Shown here: piece by piece, positions 26,465 to 35,937 of the stretch | Numbering within the stretch: the stretch's first letter is position 1 | Layout of the letters: each line of letters opens with the position of its first letter | Origin: Advenella mimigardefordensis DPN7 | GTDB taxonomy: Bacteria; Pseudomonadota; Gammaproteobacteria; Burkholderiales; Burkholderiaceae_B | DNA length: 64,000 nt | Assembly (NCBI RefSeq): GCF_000521505.1 | Contig: NZ_CP003915.1 | Location: 620,001-684,000 of the forward strand | Direction: 5' to 3' | Position numbers and translations under genes: made by a program | The notes under the pieces: generated by a model | What the model was told of the DNA's origin: nothing | Seen by the model: only the letters and a program-made list of their open reading frames with translations | Databases searched by the model: none

Positions 26465-26613
26465 GTAACGTATGATACTTTATTTCTGCGTGCTGATCTG
26501 AGTGGTGGATAATAAAAAAATCAGCGATACATCAATATAAACTAATGAATTGACGTGTTTACTGATTGACGTAAAAAAATAAATGCGATCTAATAGTAAC
26601 GTCGGTTACTATT
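26465..26613. promoter_or_regulatory. Two related inverted repeats in the MarR/VOC divergent region
   Basis: Site 1 (26592-26613) has perfect 9-bp arms AATAGTAAC and GTTACTATT separated by GTCG. Site 2 (26465-26478) is GTAAC-gtat-GATAC, the same spacing with one mismatch, and lies just upstream of the MarR start. They are good candidates for MarR dimer sites, one serving each divergent promoter. The rest of the 360-bp gap (26462-26821) is AT-rich and holds no gene. Confidence 0.6.
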
Positions 26614-26821
26614 TTGATTGAGCTGATTAAATAAGCCTTGGCCTTGACATCCGTGCTTTGGAACTTCCGTAAAGGAGCCGTTGCGTTGAGCCTTTGCGTC
26701 ATACGTATAACCAATGCAGATTCGTACTGCAAAGCGCGGCGTCCCTGGTGGCGCCCGTGTTTATGCAATCCGGCCTGAATGCTTATTATTTCATTCAGCA
26801 TAACAGATAAAGAGGGTAGAC

Positions 26822-27358
26822 ATGGACATTCAGAAAATACATCACGTAGCCTATCGTTGCAAAGACGCGAAGCAAACCGTTCTCTGGTACAAGGAAAATC
26901 TGGGGATGGATTTTGTGCTGGCCATTGCCGAGGATCGTGTGCCGTCCACCAAGGCCAATGACCCCTACATGCATGTTTTCATTGACGCGGGTCACGGCAA
27001 TATTCTGGCGTTCTTTGAATTGCCGAATTCACCGGAAATGGGTGCAGATCCCAATACGCCAGACTGGGTTCAGCACATTGCGTTCGAAGTGCCCAGTGTG
27101 CAGGTGCTGGAGCGCACCAAAGAAAAATTGCAGGCCAAAGGCATCGATGTAGTGGGTATCACCAATCATGTTCTGTTTAAGTCCATTTATTTTCGCGATC
27201 CCAATGGCCATCGTGTTGAGCTGGCCGCACCCACGGCCACACCGGAGATGAACCGGAAACTGGATGAGGTCAAATGGGAGATGCTGGAAGAGTGGAGCAA
27301 GACGCGGCGTGCCCCTAAGCATGCCGCGTGGCTGCACGAAGAAGAGTTCCAGTCGTAA
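26822..27358 (+). CDS. VOC-family (glyoxalase/extradiol dioxygenase-like) protein
   Basis: The 178-residue product has two beta-alpha-beta-beta-beta modules starting KIHHVAYRCKDAKQTVLWYKENLGMDF and WVQHIAFEVPSVQVLERTKEKL. Likely metal ligands are the His of HHVAY, the His of QHIAF and the Glu of HRVELAAP. Its C-terminal helix (about residues 140-178) is longer than in simple glyoxalases. Function is not assigned; it resembles dioxygenase-like VOC proteins in degradative gene sets. AGAGGG gives a ribosome site. It probably answers to the divergent MarR regulator. Confidence 0.8.
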   Translation: MDIQKIHHVAYRCKDAKQTVLWYKENLGMDFVLAIAEDRVPSTKANDPYMHVFIDAGHGNILAFFELPNSPEMGADPNTPDWVQHIAFEVPSVQVLERTKEKLQAKGIDVVGITNHVLFKSIYFRDPNGHRVELAAPTATPEMNRKLDEVKWEMLEEWSKTRRAPKHAAWLHEEEFQS

Positions 27359-27419
27359 CCGGGCAGCGCGCCTGGGTGGGCAGGGGCTTTAGCCTGCCAG
27401 GATGCGCCGGCGCTTTAGA

Positions 27420-27917
27420 TTATTGGAAGGCAGTCCGCGCGTCCAGGAACCTGTCGGCGAAATAGCGGCTGTTCAGTGAATCGACCCGAACCTTGCCGTT
27501 ATTGCGGCTGGATGGGGCGTGAACAAATTCGTTGTTGCCGATATAAATGCCCATATGTGAGTAGGGCTTGTAGGTATTGAAGAAGACAAAGTCGCCTTTT
27601 TTAAGCTCGGAGCGGGAAATCGGTCGGGTCAGTTTGGCGATCATTGCCGTGTTATGCGGAAAGCGAAAGTCTGCCGATTCCTGGAATACATAGCTCACAA
27701 ACCCGCTGCAGTCCATGCCGTCTGGTGTCATGCCGCCGTAGCGGTACGGTGTGCCAGTCAGCGTCAGCGCCTGTTCCAGTACCGGATCGCGATAGGATGC
27801 GTCCAGCGAAGGGCTTGAATAGGAAGCCGGCACGCTGGCTGTGGGCCCACGGCTTGCGCAGCCTGCCAGCAGACAGCCTGTTATCACCATTGCAATAGAA
27901 ATCTGGACACGTAGCAT
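27420..27917 (-). CDS. NlpC/P60 family lipoprotein, probable peptidoglycan endopeptidase
   Basis: The 165-residue product has a lipoprotein signal with lipobox LLAGC (Cys at residue 20). The NlpC/P60 domain that follows has catalytic Cys in YGGMTPDGMDCSGFVSYVF, His in YSHMGIYIGNNEFVHAPSS, and a third polar residue after it. Such enzymes cut gamma-D-Glu-diaminopimelate bonds in stem peptides. Length is close to E. coli Spr/MepS. A weak hairpin lies after the neighbouring VOC gene, with which it is convergent. Confidence 0.9.
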   Translation of the reverse strand: MLRVQISIAMVITGCLLAGCASRGPTASVPASYSSPSLDASYRDPVLEQALTLTGTPYRYGGMTPDGMDCSGFVSYVFQESADFRFPHNTAMIAKLTRPISRSELKKGDFVFFNTYKPYSHMGIYIGNNEFVHAPSSRNNGKVRVDSLNSRYFADRFLDARTAFQ

Positions 27918-28044
27918 AGCTTACCCGGCGCGATCAACCCTGTGGACTCCAGTATCGCAAGTTCACCGCGCCAGGAAAAGCATTTTGTCGGTATTTTTTA
28001 AAAAATACCAAAAAATCAATCATAAAAACAACAACTTAGTACTA

Positions 28045-29154
28045 TTATTTTATGTTGTTTGTAAAGAGTGTTTTTAATCTGGACGGCTGGCTGCGCCAGA
28101 ACTGTGGAGAGGCGTCGATATGTGCCCCCAGTTCGGCTGCCGCGTGCCACGGCCAGCGGGCATCATAAAGCATACCGCGGGCAATGCCCACCAGATCTGC
28201 CTGTCCCGAGGCGACCACTGTTTCGGCCATGTGCGGCTCGGTAATCAGGCCTACACCAATCACCGGCACATCCACCGCCTCTTTAATCGCCTGCGCGAAA
28301 GGCAATTGATAGCCTGGTTCGTTCCTGATCTGTTGCGCCTGCGACAGGCCGCCGGAAGACACATGAATAAAGGCCGCACCCCGCTCTTTCAGTGCCTGAC
28401 TCAGTTGAATACTTTGCTGCACGTCCCAGCCGCCATCGACCCAGTCACTGGCTGAAATCCGCACACCGACCGGCACCTTGCCAGCCACTTCTGCATAAAC
28501 CGCCTCAAATACTTCCAGTACAAAGCGCATGCGGTTCTCCAGAGAGCCGCCATAGTTGTCCTGACGCTGGTTCGACAGGGGTGACAGGAACTCGTGCAGC
28601 AGGTAGCCGTGGGCGCCATGCAGTTCGATGGCATCAATGCCCAGATCCACGCTGCGGCGGGCCGCCTGTACGAAGGCACTGATAATACGCGTCAGCCCGG
28701 CCTGGTCCAGTTCCTGGGGCGGACGATCCTTGGGATCGAAGGGCACCGGTGAGGGGGCATAGGTTTGCCAGCCCCCTTCTTCCAGCGGCAATTGGGCACC
28801 GCCAAACCATGGCTGACGGCATGAAGCCTTGCGCCCGGCGTGCGCCAGTTGAATGGCAAAGGGCGTATCGGAAAAGCTGCGGATATCGCGCAAGGTACGC
28901 GCGATGGCTTCCTGAGTCACGTCGTCCCATAAGCCGACGTCTGCCGGCGAGATGCGGCCTGCCGGTTCAACGCCTGTGGCCTCGATAAACACCAGTGCAG
29001 AGCCGGACACGGCCAGCGAACCCAGATGCATCAGATGCCAGGGCTGCATACAGCCGTCTATGGCGGAGTACTGGCACATGGGGGGGACAATAATGCGGTT
29101 TTTCAGCTGCAGGCTGCCCAGGTTGAAGGGACTGAACAGGATCGAATCGGTCAT
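28045..29154 (-). CDS. Old Yellow Enzyme family NADH:flavin oxidoreductase (YqjM/NamA-like)
   Basis: The 369-residue TIM-barrel flavoprotein starts LFSPFNLGSLQLKNRIIVPPMCQYSA, in which the Cys of MCQYSA is typical of the YqjM class. It has QLAHAGRKAS, the IELHGAHGYLLHEFLSPLSNQR active-site block and the FMN-phosphate region near VGIARGMLYD. These enzymes reduce activated alkenes and related electrophiles. ATG 29154 was preferred over 29199. It is monocistronic and divergent from the RpiR gene over 367 bp. Confidence 0.9.
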   Translation of the reverse strand: MTDSILFSPFNLGSLQLKNRIIVPPMCQYSAIDGCMQPWHLMHLGSLAVSGSALVFIEATGVEPAGRISPADVGLWDDVTQEAIARTLRDIRSFSDTPFAIQLAHAGRKASCRQPWFGGAQLPLEEGGWQTYAPSPVPFDPKDRPPQELDQAGLTRIISAFVQAARRSVDLGIDAIELHGAHGYLLHEFLSPLSNQRQDNYGGSLENRMRFVLEVFEAVYAEVAGKVPVGVRISASDWVDGGWDVQQSIQLSQALKERGAAFIHVSSGGLSQAQQIRNEPGYQLPFAQAIKEAVDVPVIGVGLITEPHMAETVVASGQADLVGIARGMLYDARWPWHAAAELGAHIDASPQFWRSQPSRLKTLFTNNIK

Positions 29155-29521
29155 GGTTTCATCACACTTTTGAAATTGTCGGGGGAGTGGCACGGGCACT
29201 GCAGACGGTGTCTTCAGCGCCTTTGTCTAGTTTTTACCATACCTGTCAGTGATGACTGATGTATGACCCTGCTGATGACAGGTGTGTGCGGCGACATCCG
29301 TGCGTGGAGGCGAGCCAGGGCCTGGTTTTGCTCCTGCGAAACGTGGCGTAACGGGCGAGGTATGCGCAGATCATATTTGCAGCGGTGGCAATATTCCTGA
29401 AAAAAATGCTAGTAATAAGCTTAAAATGTAATTATATTTTCACATCAGATGAAAACAGTAAGTTTACTTACATTGTCGTTTGTGCTGCACTTCCTCTTTC
29501 GGACTCTTACCTGCTGCCACC
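29155..29521. promoter_or_regulatory. Divergent OYE/RpiR intergenic region
   Basis: This 367-bp gap holds no gene. Near the rpiR start it is AT-rich and contains GTAAG-ttta-CTTAC (29458-29471), an inverted repeat that overlaps the 13-mer GAAAACAGTAAGT (29451-29463). The same 13-mer recurs at 31393-31405, right at the gsiA-like start, so it may be a shared RpiR site. TATATT near 29433 is a possible -10. Confidence 0.4.
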
Positions 29522-30391
29522 ATGATTGAAACCGAATTTACCCGGGCACTGGCCAAACGGCTGCCAGAGCTGACCAAACCCCAGCGCCTGCTGGGTGCTT
29601 ACGTGCTTGAACATCCGTTCAAGGTGGCGATCATGTCGATCGACGAATTTGCTCAGGCTGCCGGCGTGTCCAGCGCCAGCGCCAATCGTTTCGCACGGGC
29701 GCTGGGCTACCCGGGGTATGCGCAGTTTCGGCAAAACATCATCAAGGGCTTCGAAGGCGTGCTCGAATCGGTCAATCGCCTGAAAAAAGAACAGTCTTAT
29801 CCGGCCACCAATCAGGAAATCATCTCCAATGTTCTGGTGGAAGGGCAGCGTAATCTGGAAAAGACCCGCCTTAATTTACGCGCCGAGACCTGTGACCAGG
29901 CGGTGGATATGATTCTGGCTGCGCGGCGTATTTTTGTGCTGGGCATGGGCACCAGCGGTTATCTGGCCGGCCTGCTGGAACGGCGCCTGCTGGCCCATAA
30001 CGGTATGGTGGTCAGTCTTGCCGGCCCCGGTGGTACCACCTACGCGGCCCGCAGGCTGGCGCTGGTCGATGAAAACGACCTGATCATCGTCCTGACGTTC
30101 CCCCGGTATCTGTCCGACACGGTCCGAATCGTACAACGAGCGCACGGGCGCGGCGCAAAGGTTCTTGGATTGACCGACAAGGCCACGGCGCCGATTGTTC
30201 CGACCTGTGATTGCGTTCTGTATACCTCCAGCGACAGCGTCTATGGAACCAACAGCGACCCGATCGCCCTGGCCCTGATCGACGGCCTGATGGCCGCCCT
30301 GGACTATCGCTCACCCTTTTCAGTTGAAATTGCCACGGAAGTGGCAGAAACCATTACCCCCTGGCTTATTCACGGAGAAACGTCGGCATGA
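29522..30391 (+). CDS. RpiR/MurR family transcriptional regulator
   Basis: The 289-residue product has an N-terminal helix-turn-helix (MSIDEFAQAAGVSSASANRFARALGYPGYAQFRQ, about residues 36-70). A SIS sugar-phosphate-binding domain (about 125-260) follows, with IFVLGMGTSGYLAGLLERRL. RpiR proteins usually sense phosphorylated sugars such as MurNAc-6-phosphate. Here the regulator overlaps iaaA by 4 bp and heads a peptide-import operon, so a cell-wall-derived signal is possible but unproven. ATG 29522 was chosen over an upstream start that adds an unrelated leader. Confidence 0.9.
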   Translation: MIETEFTRALAKRLPELTKPQRLLGAYVLEHPFKVAIMSIDEFAQAAGVSSASANRFARALGYPGYAQFRQNIIKGFEGVLESVNRLKKEQSYPATNQEIISNVLVEGQRNLEKTRLNLRAETCDQAVDMILAARRIFVLGMGTSGYLAGLLERRLLAHNGMVVSLAGPGGTTYAARRLALVDENDLIIVLTFPRYLSDTVRIVQRAHGRGAKVLGLTDKATAPIVPTCDCVLYTSSDSVYGTNSDPIALALIDGLMAALDYRSPFSVEIATEVAETITPWLIHGETSA

Positions 30392-31359
30392 CAACTGCCA
30401 TTATTGCCATTCATGGCGGGGCCGGAGCCCTGTCTCGCGCAACCATTACGCCGCAACAGCAGGCAGCCTACGAGACGGCCCTGAACGATATCCTGGTGCA
30501 AAGCGGCGCGGTGCTTGAACAGGGTGGCTCGGCACTGGATGCCGTGACGCTGGCGGTTCGCCTGCTTGAGGACTGTCCCTTATTCAATGCCGGCTATGGC
30601 TCTGTATTTACCAGCGCTGCAACCCATGAAATGGATGCGGCCATTATGGACGGCGCCACCCTGGGCTGCGGGTCGGTTGCATCGGTCTCCACCGTGCGCA
30701 ACCCGGTGCTGGCGGCCAGGGCAGTAATGGAAACCAGCGAGCACGTGTTCTTTTGCGGCAAACCTGCCGAAGCACTTGCCGCTGCTGCCGGTCTGGAAAT
30801 GGTCGAGCCCGATTACTTCAGTACACCCCTGCGCCGGGAACAGCTGGATCGCGTACGCGCCAGCGGCGAAGGTGGATTTGTTCTGGATCACGATGCCGTG
30901 GAAAAAACGCAGGATGATCGTACTGCACCGCTGGACGAAGATAAAAAACTGGGTACGGTGGGCGCGGTTGCGCTGGATCAGTTCGGCAATCTCGCTGCGG
31001 CAACGTCAACCGGCGGCATGACCAACAAGCAGCCAGGCAGAGTGGGCGACTCACCTATTATTGGCGCAGGTTGTTATGCCAATAATCACAGTTGTGCGGT
31101 TTCCAGCACCGGAACCGGTGAAATGTTTATTCGCAGTGTTGCCGCCTATGACGTGGCAGCACAAATGCAATATGGGGCGCGCACGCTGGCGCAGGCCGCC
31201 GATAACGTGGTGTTCAACAAGCTGCCGGCCATCGGCGGCGTGGGTGGCCTGATCGCGATCGACGCGCAGGGCAATGTGGCGCTGCCATTCAATTCCGAAG
31301 GCATGTATCGCGGCTATCTGCGGGTCGGGCAGGAGCCGTTTGTCGGTATTTATCGTTGA
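30388..31359 (+). CDS. iaaA: Isoaspartyl peptidase/L-asparaginase (Ntn hydrolase)
   Basis: The 323-residue precursor starts with IAIHGGAGALSR. It carries the autoprocessing site LGT-VGAVALD, which would cleave before Thr190 to expose the nucleophile. The beta subunit has the expected SNNHSCAVSSTGTGE-like region (here YANNHSCAVSSTGTGE). The enzyme removes N-terminal isoaspartyl residues from dipeptides and hydrolyses asparagine. The iaaA-gsiABCD order is the same as in E. coli. It overlaps the RpiR gene and lies 44 bp before the gsiA-like gene. Confidence 0.94.
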   Translation: MTTAIIAIHGGAGALSRATITPQQQAAYETALNDILVQSGAVLEQGGSALDAVTLAVRLLEDCPLFNAGYGSVFTSAATHEMDAAIMDGATLGCGSVASVSTVRNPVLAARAVMETSEHVFFCGKPAEALAAAAGLEMVEPDYFSTPLRREQLDRVRASGEGGFVLDHDAVEKTQDDRTAPLDEDKKLGTVGAVALDQFGNLAAATSTGGMTNKQPGRVGDSPIIGAGCYANNHSCAVSSTGTGEMFIRSVAAYDVAAQMQYGARTLAQAADNVVFNKLPAIGGVGGLIAIDAQGNVALPFNSEGMYRGYLRVGQEPFVGIYR

Positions 31360-31403
31360 GTGGAAGCGCTGCAGCATTGCTTGCGGTATGGAGAAAACAG
31401 TAA

Positions 31404-33320
31404 GTGAATACAAAAGTGATTAATACAAACGCCGGGAAGGCGCCAGCTCACGATGCTGCGCCACTGGCGTCCGACAACGTGCTGGATGTGCGCAATCTGA
31501 GCGTTAACTTTGTCGGCTCAGAAAGAACCGTGCAGGCGGTGCAGGATTTGTCGTTTACAGTGGGCCGCGGCGAAACGCTGGCCATCGTGGGTGAATCGGG
31601 TTCGGGCAAATCGGTGACCTCGCTTTCCCTGATGCGTCTGGTGGAACATGGCGGTGGTCGTATCGTGAACGGGCAAATGCTGTTTCGTCGGCGTCAGGGG
31701 CAGGTGGTGGATCTGGCTCAATTGCCTGGCGCACAACTGCGCGCCATTCGCGGGGCTGATATGGCCATGATTTTTCAGGAACCCATGACATCGCTGAACC
31801 CGGTGTTTACGGTGGGTGACCAGATTGCCGAATCCATTCGCCTGCATCAGGGATTGGGCCAGCAGCAAGCCAGTGCAGAGGCCTTGCGTATGCTTGATCA
31901 GGTGCGTATTCCCGAAGCGCGCGCCGTAATGTCACGCTTTCCTCACCAGCTGTCGGGCGGGATGCGCCAACGCGTCATGATTGCCATGGCGCTGGCCTGC
32001 AAGCCGGCCCTATTGATTGCCGATGAGCCCACGACGGCGCTGGATGTGACCATTCAGGCGCAGATTTTGCAATTGATTCGCGAGCTGCAGAAAGAAATGA
32101 GCATGGGCGTGATCTTCATTACGCACGATATGGGTGTGGTCGCGGAAGTGGCCGATCGCGTGCTGGTCATGTACAAAGGCAATAAGGTGGAACACAATGG
32201 CGCCGAGGCTATTTTTCACCATCCCCAACATGCCTACACCAAGGCCTTGCTGTCGGCCGTGCCGCGACTGGGGTCCATGAATGGTACATCGTTGCCTGCC
32301 CATTTTGAACTGCTCTCGCTGCAGCAGGCGAAGGCTGATCAGGCTGTGGCTGCAAAGGAACCGGTGGTGCTGGCACCGAACCGCGAGGCCGGTCCGATCC
32401 TGCAGGTTAAGGATCTGGTGACGCGCTTTGACGTGACCAGCGGCATTTTCAATCGCGTGGTCAAGCGTGTGCATGCTGTGGAAAAAGTCAGCTTTGACCT
32501 GTATCCGGCAGAAACGCTGGCGCTGGTTGGCGAGTCCGGTTGTGGCAAATCCACCACTGGCCGTTCTCTGCTGCGGCTGATTCAGGCGCATTCGGGACAG
32601 ATCCTGTTCCAGGGGCGCGATATCAGCAAGCTCAATACACAGGATATGCAGGCCGTGCGGCGCGATATCCAGTTCATTTTTCAGGATCCGTATGCCTCGC
32701 TGGACCCGCGTCAGACCGTGGGTTATTCCATTATGGAGCCACTGCTGATCCATCGCGTGGCCAGTGGACGCGAGGCATTGGCCCGGGTTGAATGGCTGCT
32801 TGAAAAAGTGGGTCTGCCACCGGCCATGGCTCAGCGTTATCCGCATGAGTTTTCCGGTGGCCAGCGTCAGCGCATCTGTATCGCACGCGCCCTGGCACTC
32901 AACCCCAAAGTGGTGATTGCAGACGAATCGGTATCGGCGCTGGATGTGTCGATACAGGCGCAGATCGTGAATCTGCTGATGGATCTGCAAAAAGAATTTG
33001 GTATTTCCTATTTGTTTATTTCACATGACATGGCAGTGGTGGAACGTATCAGTCATCGCGTGGCAGTGATGTACCTGGGACAGGTGGTTGAACTGGGCTC
33101 GCGTCGTGAAATATTCGAAAACCCTCAGCATCCCTATACGCAAAAACTCATGGCGGCAGTGCCGATTGCTGATCCGGAACGCCGCCACAAGTTGTCGACG
33201 CTGATGGCCGGTGAAATCCCCAGCCCGGTCCGAGCGGTAGGCGATGAACCCTTGGTCATGCCGCTGGAACAGGTGGGGACGGATCATTTTGTTGCCCGCC
33301 ACGCGGTAGGTATTTACTGA
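31404..33320 (+). CDS. gsiA: Peptide/glutathione ABC transporter ATP-binding protein, two-domain GsiA type
   Basis: The 638-residue protein is a fusion of two ABC ATPases. Domain 1 has Walker A GESGSGKS, signature [15 protein letters not shown] and Walker [13 protein letters not shown]. Domain 2 has [24 protein letters not shown] and [12 protein letters not shown]. Each domain ends with the oligopeptide-transporter extension (NPQHPYT-like). It starts with GTG at 31404. GsiA powers glutathione import in E. coli; dipeptide/oligopeptide transport is equally possible here. The linker around residues 300-330 is unremarkable. Confidence 0.88.
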   Translation: MNTKVINTNAGKAPAHDAAPLASDNVLDVRNLSVNFVGSERTVQAVQDLSFTVGRGETLAIVGESGSGKSVTSLSLMRLVEHGGGRIVNGQMLFRRRQGQVVDLAQLPGAQLRAIRGADMAMIFQEPMTSLNPVFTVGDQIAESIRLHQGLGQQQASAEALRMLDQVRIPEARAVMSRFPHQLSGGMRQRVMIAMALACKPALLIADEPTTALDVTIQAQILQLIRELQKEMSMGVIFITHDMGVVAEVADRVLVMYKGNKVEHNGAEAIFHHPQHAYTKALLSAVPRLGSMNGTSLPAHFELLSLQQAKADQAVAAKEPVVLAPNREAGPILQVKDLVTRFDVTSGIFNRVVKRVHAVEKVSFDLYPAETLALVGESGCGKSTTGRSLLRLIQAHSGQILFQGRDISKLNTQDMQAVRRDIQFIFQDPYASLDPRQTVGYSIMEPLLIHRVASGREALARVEWLLEKVGLPPAMAQRYPHEFSGGQRQRICIARALALNPKVVIADESVSALDVSIQAQIVNLLMDLQKEFGISYLFISHDMAVVERISHRVAVMYLGQVVELGSRREIFENPQHPYTQKLMAAVPIADPERRHKLSTLMAGEIPSPVRAVGDEPLVMPLEQVGTDHFVARHAVGIY

Positions 33321-33377
33321 TTTTTATTACATTTTTTAAACGATGTTTAACCACTTATTCTTCGCAGGGAGATTTTC

Positions 33378-34928
33378 ATGAAGCCTATTTATCTTCGCAG
33401 CGCATTGCTGGCCCCCGCCCTGGTGGCGTGTCTGGCCTTTTCTCACACTGCACTGGCGGCCAAAGATGTGACGGTTGCTGTTCCATATGGTTTTGATTCA
33501 CTCGATCCCTATAACACCAATTCAACCCAGTCGCAGGCCGTGGGCAAAGGCTGGTACGAAGGGCTGTTTATGTTTGATCGCGACTTTAAGATTCATCCCT
33601 TACTGGCTACCGGCTATGAAGTCAGCGAAGATGGCCTGACCTATACCCTCAAGCTGCGCCAGAACGTCAAGTTCCACGATGGTACCGACTTTAATGCAGA
33701 TGCAGTCAAAGTGAATTTTGAACGTGTGCTGAACCGCAGCAATGCACTGGGTCGCTACAACCAGTTCAAGATGATTGACAAGATTGAGGTGATTGATCCG
33801 GCTACCGTGAAAATCACGCTTAAACAACCGTTCTCTGCCTTCATCAATAATCTGACGCATCCTTCTGCCATGATCATTTCTCCCGCTGCGCTGGAAAAAT
33901 ATGGCAAGGATATCAATCTGCATCCTACCGGCACCGGCCAATATACGTTTGTTGAATGGAATCCCGGCCAGAATGTGAAAATGAAAAAATTCGACGGCTA
34001 TTGGGACAAGGAACATCTGGCGAAAGTCGATTCCATCAATTTCCGCGTGGTCACAGATAACAACACGCGTGCTGCGGTGATGCAGACCGGCGAGGCACAG
34101 TTTACCTATCCGATTCCGTATGAGCAGGCGGCAGTCCTGAAGAAAAATGACAAGCTTGATTTGCTGGCCGAGCCTTCGATCATTGCACGCTATATCGCCA
34201 TGAATAATCTGGCCAAGCCTTTCGATAATCCGAAAGTACGCGAAGCCATGAATTACGCCATCAATAAAGAAGCGCTGAACAAAGTTGTGTTTAACGGCTA
34301 TGCGCGTGTAGCCGAGGGTGTGGTACCGGGTAAGGTCGAGTTCTCACAAAAAATGGCACCGTGGCCCTATGATCCGAAGAAAGCCCGTGAACTGCTGGCT
34401 GAAGCCGGTTATCCGCAAGGCTTTGAAACCACGCTGTGGAGCGCCTATAACGATGGTACATCGGTCAAGGCAATCCAGTTCATTCAGCAGCAACTGCGTC
34501 AGGTTGGAGTAAAAGTATCGGTCGAAGCCCTGGAAGCGGGTCAGCGGGTGCAACGGGTAGAGACCGTGCAAAAACCTGAGGATGCCAAAGTACGTATGTA
34601 CTATATCGGCTGGTCAGCCTCAACCGGTGAAGCCAACTGGGCATTGAGCCCCTTGCTGGCAAGCGAGTCATGGGCCCCCACTTTTGGCAACTACTCCTAC
34701 TATAAAAATGAGCAGGTTGACAAAGACCTGGCCGATGCCCTGAAAACCACGGATAAAGCCAAAAAAACCGAGCTGTACAAAGATGCTCAGGAACGGATCT
34801 ATAAGGATGCACCCTGGATATTTCTGAATACTGCCGATACGGTCGCCGCCCGCAGTAAGAAGCTCGAAGGCTTTGACATGATGCCGGATGCGTCCTATTA
34901 CTTCCGGGATGTCAACCTGAAAGACTAA
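33378..34928 (+). CDS. gsiB: Peptide/glutathione-binding protein, GsiB type
   Basis: The 516-residue family 5 binding protein has a signal peptide of about 26 residues (cleavage near ALAA-KDV). The core has VTVAVPYGFDSLDPYNT, YTLKLRQNVKFHDGTDFNADAVKVNFERVL and the GTGQYTFVEW motif. It captures glutathione or peptides in the periplasm for the GsiACD complex. AGGGAG gives a strong ribosome site. A stable hairpin follows between this gene and the permease gene, as often found after highly expressed binding proteins. Confidence 0.88.
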   Translation: MKPIYLRSALLAPALVACLAFSHTALAAKDVTVAVPYGFDSLDPYNTNSTQSQAVGKGWYEGLFMFDRDFKIHPLLATGYEVSEDGLTYTLKLRQNVKFHDGTDFNADAVKVNFERVLNRSNALGRYNQFKMIDKIEVIDPATVKITLKQPFSAFINNLTHPSAMIISPAALEKYGKDINLHPTGTGQYTFVEWNPGQNVKMKKFDGYWDKEHLAKVDSINFRVVTDNNTRAAVMQTGEAQFTYPIPYEQAAVLKKNDKLDLLAEPSIIARYIAMNNLAKPFDNPKVREAMNYAINKEALNKVVFNGYARVAEGVVPGKVEFSQKMAPWPYDPKKARELLAEAGYPQGFETTLWSAYNDGTSVKAIQFIQQQLRQVGVKVSVEALEAGQRVQRVETVQKPEDAKVRMYYIGWSASTGEANWALSPLLASESWAPTFGNYSYYKNEQVDKDLADALKTTDKAKKTELYKDAQERIYKDAPWIFLNTADTVAARSKKLEGFDMMPDASYYFRDVNLKD

Positions 34929-34964
34929 GTCTGTCCGGTCTGACACTCCAATTGCAATTGAAAT

Positions 34965-34992
34965 GGCCGCGGCACTCAAGGGTGTTGCGGCC
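34965..34992 (+). promoter_or_regulatory. Intercistronic hairpin between gsiB-like and gsiC-like genes
   Basis: Outer arms GGCCGC (34965-34970) and GCGGCC (34987-34992), plus inner CAC/GTG pairs, form a GC-rich stem whose loop includes AAGGG. The hairpin ends 2 bp before the permease ATG, so it may both protect the gsiB transcript and mask the permease ribosome site. Confidence 0.6.
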
Positions 34993-34994
34993 CG

Positions 34995-35927
34995 ATGGAT
35001 TCACAAATGCTTTCCTATCTGGTTAAACGGATTTTCGGGATGATACCGACGCTGATTCTGGTGTGCGTGGTGGTGTTCCTGTTTGTACATATGTTGCCCG
35101 GCGATCCCGCCAGGCTTGCCGCAGGGCCCGAGGCGGATGCCGAGACGGTTCAGCAGATTCGCAAGCAACTGGGCCTGGATTTGCCCTTGCCGCAGCAGTT
35201 CGGCCATTATCTGGTCAATCTGAGTCAGGGCGATCTGGGTACCTCGTTGCGTACCAAGCGGCCGGTGCTGACTGAAATCGCAGCCCGATTCACCCCCACG
35301 TTGCTGCTGACCATTACCAGCATGATCTGGTCGGTGATTTTTGGCCTGGTGATCGGTGTGGTGTCGGCTGTCTGGCGTAATCGCTGGCCCGATCGCCTGT
35401 TCATGACACTGGCGGTGTCCGGTATTTCCTTCCCGCCGTTCGCGCTGGGTATGGTCCTGATTCAAATCTTTGCCGTCGATCTGGGGTGGCTGCCGTCGGT
35501 GGGTGCAACCAGCTGGCAACACTATATCCTGCCGTCTATCACGCTGGGCGCTGCGGTCGCGGCCATCATGGCACGCTTCACACGCGCCTCGTTCGTCGAA
35601 GTGATCCAGGAAGATTTCGTGCGCACCGCCCGCGCCAAAGGCTTGTCGGAAAAAGTCGTCATCGTTAAACATACCCTGCGCAATGCGCTGATTCCGGTGG
35701 TGACGATGATGGGCCTGCAGTTCGGCTTCCTGCTGGGCGGCTCGATCGTGGTGGAAACCGTGTTCGGCTGGCCCGGGATGGGGACGCTGCTGGTGGATGC
35801 CGTTACGGCAAGGGACTATCCGATTATTCAGGGGCTGGTTCTGCTGTTTTCCTTTGAATTCATTTTGATCAATCTGATTGTTGACGTGCTGTATGGCGTG
35901 ATCAATCCGACCATCCGTTACAAATAA
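34995..35927 (+). CDS. gsiC: Peptide/glutathione ABC transporter permease, GsiC type
   Basis: The 310-residue inner-membrane protein has six predicted helices. It starts with the DppB/GsiC signature ([23 protein letters not shown]), carries LLPGDPA (here [15 protein letters not shown]) and the EAA-type loop [13 protein letters not shown] (here [15 protein letters not shown]). It ends with [14 protein letters not shown], typical of the DppB/OppB/GsiC family. A second ATG at 35007 is also possible. It forms a heterodimeric channel with GsiD. Confidence 0.9.
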   Translation: MDSQMLSYLVKRIFGMIPTLILVCVVVFLFVHMLPGDPARLAAGPEADAETVQQIRKQLGLDLPLPQQFGHYLVNLSQGDLGTSLRTKRPVLTEIAARFTPTLLLTITSMIWSVIFGLVIGVVSAVWRNRWPDRLFMTLAVSGISFPPFALGMVLIQIFAVDLGWLPSVGATSWQHYILPSITLGAAVAAIMARFTRASFVEVIQEDFVRTARAKGLSEKVVIVKHTLRNALIPVVTMMGLQFGFLLGGSIVVETVFGWPGMGTLLVDAVTARDYPIIQGLVLLFSFEFILINLIVDVLYGVINPTIRYK

Positions 35928-35937
35928 CGGGACAGAT

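Noticed and set aside
27379..27398. GGCAGG/CCTGCC hairpin after the VOC gene
   Set aside because: The stem is only 6 bp with an 8-nt loop and no T-run; too weak to call a terminator.
29155..29521. Possible small RNA in the OYE/RpiR gap
   Set aside because: No paired promoter and terminator were found; only promoter-like AT-rich sequence is visible.
32010..32990. Long minus-strand frame opposite the GsiA-type ATPase
   Set aside because: It is a shadow of the two-domain ABC ATPase; both ABC signatures are on the plus strand.
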